Part shown: positions 53,501 through 64,000 of the stretch, piece after piece
How positions within the stretch are numbered: the stretch's first letter is position 1
Layout of the letters: every line of letters starts with the position of its first letter
NCBI RefSeq assembly: GCF_965638725.1
Contig: NC_134949.1
Location: 120,775,794-120,839,793 of the forward strand
Length of the DNA stretch: 64,000 nt
Direction of reading: 5' to 3'
From: Aptenodytes patagonicus
Taxonomy: Eukaryota > Chordata > Aves > Sphenisciformes > Spheniscidae
Notes under the pieces: model-generated
The model's database searches: none
The model's input: the letters and a program-made list of their open reading frames with translations, nothing else
What the model was told of the DNA's origin: nothing
Position numbers and translations under genes: made by a program

Positions 53501-53768
53501 CCCCTCCCCAAGGCACCGGGAAGGGCGGCCCTAACCTGCCCGCCGGTGCCGGAAGCCCCAGCCCCGAGGCCTGGGCCCCGCCGCCCTCCCCGGCCAGGCC
53601 GCCTGCCGGCCCCGCTGAGGCGGGGCGGGAAGGGCCCGCCGGAGCCAGCGGCGGAGGCCGCGCCGTACCCGCGGCCCACGGGCGCGGCGCGGCGCGGCGG
53701 TCCCCCGCCCCCCGGGGCGCGCTCACCCGCAGGTTGCCCTTGGTTCGCTGCTTGTTCTTGCCCCCCAT
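22714..53768 (-). CDS. LTN1: LTN1 (listerin): RING E3 ligase of ribosome quality control
   Basis: Base model of 30 exons, read downward: 53768-53727, 52174-51971, 51638-51540, 50483-50253, 49478-49426, 48979-48799, 48114-47941, 46853-46663, 45382-45235, 44885-44100, 43580-43539, 42511-42319, 39882-39643, 38634-38481, 38235-38088, 37360-37159, 36224-36065, 35891-35787, 35534-35392, 33490-33355, 32431-32287, 30441-30228, 29941-29704, 28802-28728, 27799-27613, 26607-26436, 25299-25079, 24569-24375, 23732-23565, 22776-22714. All phases agree. The result is 5310 nt and 1769 residues, against 1766 in human (from memory). The N-terminus [14 protein letters not shown] is conserved. A long HEAT/ARM-like solenoid follows, then an RWD-like region and a C-terminal RING of C4HC3 pattern (CMIC, CRTC, HSAC, CPLC) split over the last two exons. 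Listerin binds 60S subunits with NEMF and ubiquitinates stalled nascent chains in the cytosol. Exon 22 uses a GC donor. Two optional exons are listed separately. Confidence 0.98.
22951..23004. repeat. TA/CA microsatellite in LTN1 last intron
   Basis: A compound tract of TG, TA and CA dinucleotides lies between the two RING-encoding exons, 175 bases upstream on the transcript from the final acceptor. Likely polymorphic. Confidence 0.9.
23565..23732 (-). CDS. LTN1: LTN1 exon 29: first part of RING
   Basis: This 56-codon exon begins NGSIMEGL and encodes six of the eight zinc ligands (CMIC, CRTC and the H and C of FHSAC). It is nearly identical to the human protein as remembered. Donor TTG|gtaag and acceptor ctgttag|AAT are consensus. 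Confidence 0.97.
26291..26325. repeat. TATG/GT microsatellite in LTN1 intron 26
   Basis: A short TATG run passes into a pure GT run. Intronic, between exons 26 and 27. No further significance seen. Confidence 0.9.
26873..27420 (+). mobile_element. Solo LTR, ERVL-like (TguLTR5-type) with 5-bp TSD
   Basis: A 548-bp element starts TGT and ends ACA and is flanked by identical CTCTA pentamers (26868-26872 and 27421-27425). That is a target duplication of the size typical of ERVL-class insertions. Inside, a TATA-like ACATAAAC (about 27131) and an ATTAAA poly(A) signal (27284-27289) fix the orientation as +, antisense to LTN1. A TATTAT/ATC microsatellite lies just before the poly(A) signal. No internal retroviral genes remain, so it is a solo LTR left by recombination. 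The sequence resembles an LTR family I recall from finch and other neoavian genomes; the family name is from memory. It lies in LTN1 intron 25, well away from splice sites. Confidence 0.9.
28112..28127. repeat. (TTGC)4 tetranucleotide repeat
   Basis: Four TTGC units in LTN1 intron 24. Confidence 0.9.
29658..29680. repeat. G-rich tract, potential quadruplex
   Basis: Four G runs of three or more bases (GGGGG, GGGGGG, GGGG, GGG) occur within 23 bases on the + strand, so it is C-rich in the LTN1 pre-mRNA. It lies about 25 bases past the exon 23 donor at 29704. Confidence 0.7.
30228..30441 (-). CDS. LTN1: LTN1 exon 22, with non-canonical GC donor
   Basis: The exon encodes [15 protein letters not shown] through [10 protein letters not shown] plus one base. 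The next exon starts with two bases (GA) that complete GGA (Gly), continuing ETKT, matching the human ...VTVTGENK... junction. No GT donor near the end gives this phase. The only site that does is CACAG|GCAAGT, whose GC pair is at 30227-30226. AG|GCAAGT is the full GC-AG intron consensus. Confidence 0.93.
35692..35754 (-). other. LTN1: Candidate alternative LTN1 exon (63 nt)
   Basis: A 63-nt open stretch has an acceptor (aatcttttag|T) and a donor (CTTG|gtaata). It is phase-compatible with both neighbours and would encode 21 residues beginning [16 protein letters not shown]. Only 32 nt separate it from the exon 18 donor at 35787, too short for a vertebrate intron, so it could not be used together with exon 18. 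The human protein as remembered lacks it. It may be a mutually exclusive alternative to exon 18, or chance. Confidence 0.25.
40180..41300 (-). mobile_element. Ancient CR1/L3-type LINE fragment
   Basis: The + strand reads as the complement of an amniote CR1 ORF2 3' half in collinear blocks. The order is 'gatgagttccattatttaattatgaactgt' (near 40333, the TLWNSLP-like end), 'attatgattttatggctctt' (near 40484), 'gcagtattgaagatattg' (near 40696), 'aactgaagatctctttt' (near 40837) and 'ggttactgatccatgaaaggcc' (near 41101). Sense is therefore the - strand, the same as LTN1. Frames are broken; this is an old relic. The ends are approximate. Confidence 0.7.
41992..42045 (-). other. LTN1: Candidate extra LTN1 exon (54 nt)
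   Basis: A 54-nt open segment with acceptor aaagtcag|TG and strong donor TTTAA|gtaagt fits between exons 12 and 13 in phase. It would insert 18 residues ([18 protein letters not shown]). Skipping it gives [16 protein letters not shown], aligning without gaps to human HVKNDYLIGDVYVERI as remembered. It may therefore be an optional lineage-specific cassette, or a chance open segment. The pyrimidine tract is moderate. Confidence 0.35.
44100..44885 (-). CDS. LTN1: LTN1 exon 10, large central exon
   Basis: At 786 nt (262 codons, phase 0 on both sides) this is the largest exon. It begins [12 protein letters not shown] and ends KTILDDLTK. The middle part is acidic and low in order-promoting residues (around [12 protein letters not shown] and [15 protein letters not shown]). 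It corresponds to the variable, probably disordered linker of vertebrate listerin. The flanks, [10 protein letters not shown] and [10 protein letters not shown], are well conserved. Confidence 0.96.
47296..47553. repeat. C19, C11 and A26 homopolymers in LTN1 intron 7
   Basis: Three homopolymer runs lie within 260 bases: 19 C (47296-47314), 11 C (47383-47393, followed by GCCCC) and 26 A (47528-47553). On the LTN1 transcript the C runs become G19 and G11, which could form quadruplexes. They may also be sites of assembly or sequencing error. Confidence 0.9.
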
Positions 53769-54010
53769 GGCGGCGGCGGCAGCGCTGGGCAACGGCGCCG
53801 GGCAACGGCCGGGAGCGAGGAGCCGCGCGGCCGGGGCGGGGGAGCGCGGCGCTTCCGGCGGGCGGGGGGCGGGGCCAGGCGCGCGGCGCCCACATCAACC
53901 GGCGGAGGTCGGCGGGCCCTCCGGCGGGCCCCGGGCAGCGCCGGTACCCGGAGCGCCGCGGGGGTGAAACGGCACACGCGGCCCCCTCTTCCTCGGAGCG
54001 CGTCTATAAA
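53290..54010. promoter_or_regulatory. LTN1 CpG-island promoter
   Basis: A CpG-rich block surrounds LTN1 exon 1 (53727-53768). An ETS-type GCTTCCGG lies at about 53861, with GC boxes (GGGGCGGGG) around 53837 and 53868. A paired GGCAACGGC/GGCAACGGCC repeat sits just upstream of the ATG. A TATAAAAG element in + orientation lies at 54005-54012, opposite to LTN1. Transcription starts are not visible. Confidence 0.75.
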
Positions 54011-54099
54011 AGATGAGCCGGTGCTGAGAGGGAAACTGCGAGCAGTCTGAATAGTCGCCCGCGCGCTGCGGTGAAACGCAAGGATGTAGCCTAGTTGAA

Positions 54100-55278
54100 G
54101 CACCCTTAAACTTTGTACCCGCCGGTAGAGCCTAAACGTGCGGAGACTTCAAGCGTATCGCGGGTCCGGTATTAAGGCGCGGCGTTCTTGCACGCTCACA
54201 AAGAGTTACGGTTTGGCAAAGTTTCAGACAGAGGCAAACCCGCGCTTGTCGGATGAAGTCACTGCAACGCATTGCTACAAAAGGTGCCCAGGCCCGTGAC
54301 GGAGATCCGAGTGTTGGGAATTCTACCGGATCTACGCAGAATTATTTAATCGACATCAGAAGCAACCAAGGTCTGCTTTTTTCTGACGTGTATGTGATTT
54401 TACATACAGAATCCGTAAGCAAAGAAACAAATTAGCATTTGTGGATACAACTTTGTTGAAACCAGATTCAAAAACATACGCAGCGTAACGCACTTTAAAT
54501 TAGGGGGCTGCAAACTTGCGAACTCGGCAAGGTAAGGATCGTTTCACGGGTTTGGAGTGTCCTGTGAGAGACCCCAATCCTTGGTAAGCGTCTGCTTTCA
54601 CACGAGTAAACAGACTGCACTCCTCAGCTACAGGCGTAGTGGAGCCAGCACAGGATCTCTCTTACCTGCACAGACGCTTCTACCTACGGAAAATTCTTAC
54701 GCCTTGGAGTAGGCATCCTAGCTCACCCTGTTTGCATGAAGGAGGCTTTTGTGAACTTGCTCCCTCCTTTTTTTTTTTTTTTTTAAATAAAACATTAATC
54801 CCATGTTTCTATATACTTTCAGGTAGAAAGGAGAAGAAAAGATTGTTACAAAAAAGGTCATCATGTAGTGTATGTAAACAGTAACAAATAATGTAAACAT
54901 CACATTTCCTCTCCTGAGATACCCATCCTTCATTTTTGTTTCTTCTTATTCATATATTCATTCACCATAATTCCATCTATTCATTAATCTGTAATTCTGT
55001 AACTGCCCGGTAGGTTATCAAACATATTTTCTTTCATTGTAGTTAGGTACGTACCCTAAATGTCCTTAAAACCAGAAAGTGTAATAAAGCATTCATTTAG
55101 TCATTTTCATCATTCAGGATTTCACTGAATATTTGTTTTCATTGAAAACTGGATTAATCGTATAACACACAAATTATTAATTCCCTCTTTGATCAACTGT
55201 CGCAGAACAGCTAAGGAACCTGTTAGAGGACTAACTTACAAAGATCACCACTTGGACCTGTGGTGATCTTCAACCCCT
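54100..55278. other. Interval between LTN1 promoter and RWDD2B 3' end
   Basis: About 1.2 kb of AT-rich DNA holding the RWDD2B 3' UTR (- strand). I see no canonical AATAAA on the reverse strand; the variant AATATA is present at about 54953-54958. A T-rich run lies at 54768-54783. No gene recognised. Confidence 0.5.
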
Positions 55279-57652
<2,374 letters not shown>

Positions 57653-57973
57653 TTCTGTCCTTTCCTAAGCAAAGAAGAAATGAGGGAGGAAAAACAGGGC
57701 TTGAACATGGGACTAAGTTCATTAACTACCTCCACGTAAATCACACTAATCCTTATAGCCAAGCCCATCAGAACTAACTCATGTATCTTGGGCGGTCAGA
57801 AGCATGGAGATACTCCGTGGCAGTCCCCGAGGTTTCCACTGATCCGAGACGCGGTGGTGTGTCACCAAAATGTCTCTCTCACAGGGCCGCGTACCTGGGG
57901 CGCGGCCGCGGAGCTGGACGTTGGCGCCCCTGGGGAGACTCCGCTCCCCCGCCGAGCAAGCCCAGCCTGCGAG

Positions 57974-58007
57974 CCCCGGCCCCGGCCCCGGCCCCGGCCC
58001 CGGCCGG
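57974..58007. repeat. (CCCCGG)5 / GGGGCC-type hexanucleotide repeat
   Basis: Five exact CCCCGG units (57974-58003) plus CCGG. In the other register and strand this is the GGGGCC motif known from the C9orf72 locus. It lies in the RWDD2B/USP16 promoter and would be G-rich on the - strand. Confidence 0.95.
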
Positions 58008-58149
58008 AGGCAGCTCCCCGCCCCGGGCGCCCACCGGCATCCCGGGATGGCGGGGGGCGCAGGGGGAGGAGCGAGGTGCCCGCGCATGCGCTCACACGTC
58101 CCCATCCCCGTTCCCTTCACCGCCCTCCCCCCCCCGCCGCGTCCTCACG

Positions 58150-58176
58150 GTCCCACAATGCAACGCGCCGGAAGCG
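58150..58176. promoter_or_regulatory. ZNF143/Staf site with adjacent ETS core
   Basis: GTCCCACAATGCAACGCG fits the 18-bp ZNF143 consensus (YWCCCAYAATGCAYYGCG) at nearly every position, and CCGGAAGCG follows immediately. Such sites are typical of bidirectional housekeeping promoters and usually sit within tens of bases of a start. Binding is inferred. Confidence 0.85.
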
Positions 58177-58199
58177 CGCATGGCAGCCGGCGACCGTCG

Positions 58200-58288
58200 C
58201 CCGGGCGCCGGAGAATGAGGTGAAGTTGCCGGGCTGCCCCGAGACGGAGCCATGCGCCACCGAGTTGTTCGCCCCGCGGCACCGGCAG
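58200..58288 (+). other. USP16: Probable USP16 5' UTR exon (exon 1)
   Basis: A strong donor, CGGCAG|gtgagg, ends a possible first exon at 58288, about 110 bases downstream of the ZNF143/ETS pair. An alternative donor (ACGGG|gtgagc) at 58577 lies downstream of the CCAAT boxes and could define an alternative first exon. The left end given here is a guess. It would splice to the exon starting at 60395. Confidence 0.5.
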
Positions 58289-60394
58289 GTGAGGGACGGA
58301 AGACCCCCGGTCCCGCCGTCGCGCTCCTACCACCGCGGCCGCCCTCTTTCCCCCGTCCTGGGACTCGCTCCTCCGACGCGCCGCAGCCTCCGCTCCGGCC
58401 GGAACGCTCGGCTTTCCCTATTGGTTGCGGTGCCTGTCAGTGAAGGCGGGCGCGGGCCAATCGGAAGCAGGCGGGGCGGTGCAGGGCGGTGGGGTGCGCG
58501 GCGGCGGGGCCGCGGCGGGGCCGGGGAGCACGTGGGCGGCCCGGCCCGGCCCGGCCCGGCCCGGCCCGCGGGACGGGGTGAGCGGGGCGGCTGGGGGAGG
58601 AGCCGAGCGTCGAGCCGGTCTGTGCCGAGTCCCGGGGCGCACCTGCTCCCCGCCGCGGCGGACCGTCCCTGCTTGCCCTTGAGGCGGGGAGCGTCGGCTC
58701 CCCGCTGGCGGCAGGTGTCTGGCGGAGCCTCTGGGGCCCGGCCTGCTGCCTGGGGCAGGCGCCCGCCGCGCCCCGGGGGTTTCCCAGGCGTGCCTCTGTG
58801 GGCGTTTTTCCCGGGTCTCCGTCTGACGCAGGTGCACTTTTGGTCGTTTGCAGGCCGCTCTTTCTTATTTAAGGGAAAAAAAAAAAAGCAGTAATAAAAC
58901 AAACCATCACTTTATTGCTCTAGCTATCGGGCTCTGCAGCGCTTTTCCTCGTGTGGGCCGCTCCGTGGAAGAGGCTGGTGAAGAGCCTGTCGGACAAGTC
59001 TGTCCAGACACAGCGTGGGTGGAATGAACAGCTACGCGTGTTCATGCTGTCCTGCTGTCCTGGCGGGAGCGAAGTCAATTTGGAAAGGATTTTGACGGTT
59101 TAGAGTTGTTCATATAAGATCAAATGTTGTGGCTTTTTGCCAAAAAATGTGCTGTAGAGGGAGTTTGTTGGATGAACAAATTGAATGCTAAGTTGCGAAC
59201 GTTGATAATTCTACTCTTGATTAAGTGGCTGCCTACCTGTCATTTAACAACTGGGTAATCTGTCATAAAAGCATGCCTTGAAAAGGTTTTTCATACAAAA
59301 AGTCCTCGGTAGGTATCATGCCTAAACTCTTCTCAGCTTAGTTTCTCTCCAGAGTTTCTCTTGGGCTGGCTTCATTTTTCGGCTGTGACGGCTGCAAGCG
59401 GGCAGCCGTTCTCTGTGGCTGGTGCGCTGCTGAGTACGAGCTAAGAAATGGTTTTGAAAGGATGGGTGTTACAAGTCAGATTTAGCGCGGTGCTGACGTG
59501 CTTACATGAAGGGTGGACAGCAGGGTTAGGCCAACCTGCAAAGACTGCGTAAGACTGCAGAGACTTGATTTTGAACCCTTTCAGCTTGCATGTTTTTGTT
59601 GTATAGCGTATGTCGTCTTTTAAGTTTACCTGATCTTTTTGAATGATCTTTTGTGAGATAAGGCACAGGGCCTTACAGGGGCTACAGACTAGAAGTTAAA
59701 AATGTCCTACCGTATGTGCAGTAGCCGACTTCTTGAAGGCAAGCATTCGGCTTAGGACTCTGTAGTGGCAGATCACTCTTGTCTAGGAGGGTCTACAGGC
59801 ATACCAAATAACAGACCCCATCGGCTTTATTTGCTTGGTATGTTGGGAAGGCAATGATAAATCTCCCCCAGTGAAGAAGTTGAAAAATCGGAACTCCCAT
59901 TGTCTGTATATTTTCAAATATGTTAGAGTGTTTGCCTGTGTCAGACTTCATCAAGGATACAAGAAATTTGCAGTAAAGAAAACTGAGACTGTAATTGCAA
60001 AAAAACTTGGAAGATTTAATTGGGACAAACCCAATTCTTTTTCCTAAAATCCTTGTGTTATTAGTTGAAGTACAAGTCTTATACAAAGACTTGTAAGTAC
60101 AAAGGCTTATAGGATTTTTCATACTTAAGTTTTCCATCTTGTTATTTTGTGCAATGCTTTTGATTTAAGGTTTTAAATAATTTGATTTTTATAATTCATG
60201 CTGTGATCTTGCCTCTACAATAGTTACAATCGTTTCATGTTGAAGTATAATTAATTAATTTTCTTTTGAAAATGTCAAATTTAAACAAGTTAATTCACCT
60301 CAAGGGACATCTTGGCCATAGAAATAATTTATTGTTTAGCAATGAACAAGTAAACCCAAAACCTAGTTTCTAATTTACTCTTTTTCTTTGCTAG
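58289..60394. other. USP16 intron 1 (predicted)
   Basis: GC-rich for the first 600 bases (promoter island), then ordinary AT-rich intron. No further exon, repeat family or RNA gene recognised. Confidence 0.55.
58538..58567. repeat. (CCGGC)5 pentanucleotide repeat
   Basis: Five CCGGC units (58541-58565) with partial flanks inside the CpG island, just upstream of a possible alternative USP16 donor. Confidence 0.9.
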
Positions 60395-60432
60395 GTCACT
60401 GTTCCATGTAAGAAAAATTACAGACTACAAAT

Positions 60433-63400
60433 ATGGGAAAGAAACGCATCAAAGGCAAAACTGCACAGTCTGATGAGTCTCTGGATATGCTGGGTATGTT
60501 TCCTCAGAGAAGTCTGTGGTCCTAATGTTTGTTTTAACCTCATAGAGGGCTTGAAAACTCATTAATATTAGAAGACTTTTACACTAGTCGCTGGCTTTGA
60601 GGTCTCATTTACAAAGTGTGGGTTTGTATAATTGAAACTGAAGTCTACCAAGAAACATTAGTGTTGCCACTTTTCTAAGGATGCTAGAAAATAATAATCC
60701 TGTCTTGAAAACTGGGATAATTTTCTGGTTTTCAAGAAACTCAGAGAGACAGTTCTTTACTGACACACAGATCGTATTGAATCGTATAAAATTCCTCAGA
60801 ATATAAAGGGTTTGTAGAGTCAGCTGCTAAGCTTGTCGTGATCGGTATAAGTAGCATTTTCCTAATGAAGATTTTGTTGGCAGAAGATTCTCGCTTCAGC
60901 AAAAAAGATTGTGATTAAAATATTTCTGTGAAACCATTTGTCTTTATGCTAGTAACTAACTTAGTACTGGCCCTGGACAGCTCAGCTCTCTAGTCATAGC
61001 GCTTTTTCATTAAAACCTCTTTATCTTCCTTGCCTTCTGTTCCTGTAGAGAAAATCCCAAATTGTTAATGTTATCCTTCTAACTGGATCTCACTCCTGTG
61101 TTGAAATTTTATTTGTTATCTTGTTTAACCTGGTTATTCTAGCTCTTGTTTTTGAATGTGCTCTGTAGGTAGCATTCTCTTCTACCATCTTGTCTACCAG
61201 ATCACAGAGTGTGTCCTGCCCATCTTTTTTTTTTGATCCCGACTGGGGAAACGAGTTGAGCCGTGTTAATTTAGCTGGGAGAGAGAGAGCGCTTACGGTT
61301 TTAGCCAGGGGGGCTGAGTGTGATGGCCTGTTTATTTTAAATTCAAGCCTACTCTACTTTGGTTTCCTGATTGTCCTGGTCTTGTGGTAGCTTCTGTCTC
61401 CTATGGCTTTTCAGCTTCTTTTGTCTTGCTTTTTTCTGGAGTCAAGATCAATGTCTGCTATGACTGTTCCTCATTTTTCTCCAGCAAAAAAATCGGTTAT
61501 GGTGCAATTGCTGATGGCGTCTCGCTTCTTCGGCTAAAAATAGGCTAGCTTACCCTGACGAAGTCCTGTAAAGCCACAAATGTAGACTAAGACTGAGCTT
61601 TGGGAATAATTCCACTGTATAGTAGCGGCCAATAGACAAAAGGTTTGTTAAAAAAACACAATTTTGAAGTTGTAGATGAAGCTTGTGTTTTTTAAAAAGG
61701 CTTAAAGAATGCATCTAAATATCTGTATTTGGCTCTTATTGGCTAGCATTTGTACTGTGTGCATTGTCCTATAATCTTGGACAGAAACAGAACTGTAGGT
61801 ACAAAACTTTTCACTAGTTTCAGCTCACGCCAAGAGAAGTTTGCTATCTTGGGGCTGTAATCTTGCATATGGTCCTCAGCAAAGATAGATTCAGAGCTGT
61901 TATGCTATCTGAGCAACAAAAATACCTCTGTAGCAAAGGACCTGAGACAGTTGAATTATGTAAACCGCTATGTAGTTCTTCTCAATAATAGTTTCACAAA
62001 AATGTGATTTTTTTTTTTAAACGTATTAAGTACATACAGCATTTTTCTTTTAGCATGGGTTTGTTTACTCTGTGCTTCTTGACTTTTGAGGTAACTCTTT
62101 GTACTGTCAGATATTTGACCCTGTTATTTGCAAATTTAGACATTTGTAACTGCAAATAGTGAAGAATTGTAGGCTAATGGTGCTAAATGTCTTAGAAACC
62201 TACACTGTAAATAAAATACAAACAAAAAACATTAAAATATGTTCCTCATTTTTTATTTGGAAGAACTTGAATCAGTTTGTGTATGCATTGTCTGTCAATC
62301 GCAGTTTCCCTGTACATGACTTAGGCTTACAGACAGCTTCTCTTCGCGCAAGTGACAGCATAACCAACAACCTTAAAAATTAAACAAAAAAGAAATAAGA
62401 TAATTAAAGTCCTGATAGTAGCTCTTAGCAACAGATGCCTGTTCTTGGTGTAACGGTTCTTAGCAGAGTTTGGTTAAATAGGTGGAGTTGACACCAGGCC
62501 CAGAAGGTGCAGCTCCAAGTAGGGTGTGGTATTGTAGTGTGAAGTGATAATGGTATTAGGTAGGATGACTCTCCCGTTCTTTTTTACCATAGTCTGCTGC
62601 ATAATTTCACTGAGGCAGCTCAGCTGGAAGCGTAACCTCCATAATCTCCGCTTTTGTAGGCCAGCCAGGTGCTGCCTTGGTGACTGGGAACCGTGGCAGT
62701 GGGTTGTGGCTGCTCCCTAGGAGGTGTGGGAATCATAATGCCACAATAGTAGAAGCCCACAGCCTGGCACAGTAGGTAGGTTTGTATCCAAAGGTTTTGT
62801 CAACTCCTCTGACTAGATGTCTATTTGGGTGATGCTTTTTTTTTTTCCCCTTAGTAATGCAGTAGTTTAGGATGCAGCAACAATATCCCCAGATTGTGAA
62901 TGGGGGTAACAAAGGGTTTCTTTCTGATACGTCTGCCAAATTGTCAATGTTTCTTTGACTCTAGAAAGGCTAGCTTCTGGATTGCTGCCTGTGTCTTTGA
63001 AGCCTAGAGACATTTGCATTCGTTATGATACCTACATCCTTCTTTGCTTTTCACTTTGTAGAACCTGTGTGCAAGCATATTCGTAAAGGATTGGAACAAG
63101 GTCATCTGAAAAAGGCACTGCTGAATGTGGAATGGCATGTTTGTCAGGACTGCAAGGCAGACAATAAGACACAAGAGAAATCTGAGGAGGAGACTGACGA
63201 AAGCCCTTCGATATGGTTATGTCTAAAATGTGGCCATAGGGTATCTCTTGTTTTGTTGTTGATTAATCTTAGTATCTTTCAGTACCTCATAATACAGTGG
63301 AAAGAGAGAGCTTCTATTTAAACTCTTATATTCTCTTTTTTTTTTATTTTAAATGTGGTGCTACTTAAATGATTTGATATACTTTAGTGTGATAAAAACG

Positions 63401-64000
63401 TCTGCTCTGAATTGCAGATGAAGTTCTTAGAAGCTTGGCACAAAGGCATTTAGCAGACTTAAGGCTAAAACACCATCTTGAGGACTTATTTTCCTAGAAA
63501 GTCCAAATTATTTTGCTAAGAAAATAAAAATTGCTGTTAATGCTCCTAATTTGTGATTTTTACAACAAGATCTTATGCTAATGTTAGTTTATTAAACTTA
63601 GAACTATGCATGCTGAAGAGGTTTTTGGTTTTGTTCTGTTTCATTCTTCAAGCTGTTCAAACTGGAATTTGTAAATTAGATGTTTGGTCCCCGACCAACT
63701 TTATAGTTATTCTGCATCCGGTAAGTTATTTCTCTCTCTGCAGAAATAAGTGTCTTGAAACAGAGACCCATCAGGTCATCCTAATTAGTTTAAGATAATC
63801 AGTTTTCATTTTAATCCTTTCTTTAGACTCTGACTTTATGTATGTTTCATTGATAGTCAACTGGATTTTGTGACACTTCTGGTTATCAACATTATAGGGT
63901 TGTGGCAGAAATTCTCAAGAACAGCATGCTTTAAAGCATTATACAACGCCGAGATCAGATCCCCATTGTTTGGTTCTCAGTTTGGACAACTGGAGTGTGT
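60433..64000 (+). CDS. USP16: USP16 (5' part): ubiquitin-specific protease, partial
   Basis: The first three coding exons are 60433-60493 (exon begins at 60395 in the 5' UTR), 63062-63240 and 63898-64000, the last running off the window. Phases agree and 114 residues are encoded. The start [16 protein letters not shown] matches human MGKKRTKGKTVPIDDS as remembered. The zinc-finger UBP domain is visible, with C24, H26, C48, C51, C74, C77 and C82 and the [14 protein letters not shown] helix. It binds the free ubiquitin C-terminus. The USP catalytic domain (Cys and His boxes) lies beyond the edge. USP16 removes ubiquitin from histone H2A K119 and is reported to act on a 40S precursor. It lies head-to-head with RWDD2B. 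The 5' UTR part of exon 2 (60395-60432) follows a tttgctag acceptor. Confidence 0.96.
60494..63061. other. USP16 intron 2
   Basis: A 2.6-kb AT-rich intron between the two coding exons. No other gene, repeat family or structured RNA recognised. Confidence 0.7.

Larger units (their letters stand above)
57850..58870. promoter_or_regulatory. Bidirectional CpG-island promoter, RWDD2B / USP16
   Basis: A 1-kb GC- and CpG-rich block separates the head-to-head genes. Elements seen are an NRF1 palindrome CGCGCATGCGCT (58081-58092), a ZNF143/Staf-type GTCCCACAATGCAACGCG (58150-58167) directly abutting an ETS core CCGGAAGCG (58168-58176), two oppositely oriented CCAAT boxes (58420-58424 and 58457-58461) and an E-box CACGTG (58529-58534). 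It also contains a GGCCCC hexanucleotide repeat and a CCGGC pentanucleotide repeat. There is no TATA box. Exact starts for both genes are unresolved. Confidence 0.85.

Noticed and set aside
53150-54016. 288-codon + strand frame over the LTN1 promoter
   Set aside because: CpG-island frame opposite LTN1 exon 1, with biased low-complexity composition and no homology.
57788-58894. 368-codon + strand frame and the opposing frames over the RWDD2B/USP16 promoter
   Set aside because: An artefact of the stop-poor GC-rich island; the product is low-complexity Pro/Arg/Gly and crosses both gene starts.

Overview
This is a 64 kb piece of vertebrate nuclear DNA, almost certainly from a bird. The evidence is split genes with consensus GT-AG introns, CpG-island promoters, CR1-type LINE fragments, and a solo LTR with ERVL-like 5-bp target duplications of a type I recall from neoavian genomes. 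Four protein genes are readable exon by exon. Their protein matches are from memory of the human orthologues; no search was run.

Layout. 1-250 is the edge of a CpG island with no recognisable gene. 250-12,700 is intergenic, with an old CR1 copy (about 7850-9440) and a CR1 3' end (about 4270-4565). N6AMT1 lies at 13,030-18,068 (+, 6 exons, complete). 18,069-22,713 separates two convergent genes. LTN1 lies at 22,714-53,768 (-, 30 exons in the base model, complete). RWDD2B lies at 55,279-57,652 (-, 4 coding exons). USP16 starts at 60,433 (+) and runs off the right edge after its first three coding exons; its 5' UTR exon probably lies near 58,288. RWDD2B and USP16 share a GC-rich bidirectional promoter with excellent ZNF143, NRF1 and ETS matches.

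Function. Three of the four genes act on the translation machinery. N6AMT1 (with TRMT112) methylates release factor eRF1. LTN1 ubiquitinates nascent chains stuck on 60S subunits. USP16 deubiquitinates histone H2A and is also reported to act in 40S maturation. RWDD2B is a poorly characterised RWD plus DUF1115 protein. The block matches human 21q21-q22 gene order, but N6AMT1 appears flipped relative to the human arrangement as I remember it.

No new multi-gene system is evident. The most interesting points are a GC-AG intron in LTN1, two candidate extra in-frame LTN1 exons, a splice-created upstream ORF in USP16, a GGGGCC-type hexanucleotide repeat in the RWDD2B/USP16 promoter, and the N6AMT1 orientation change.
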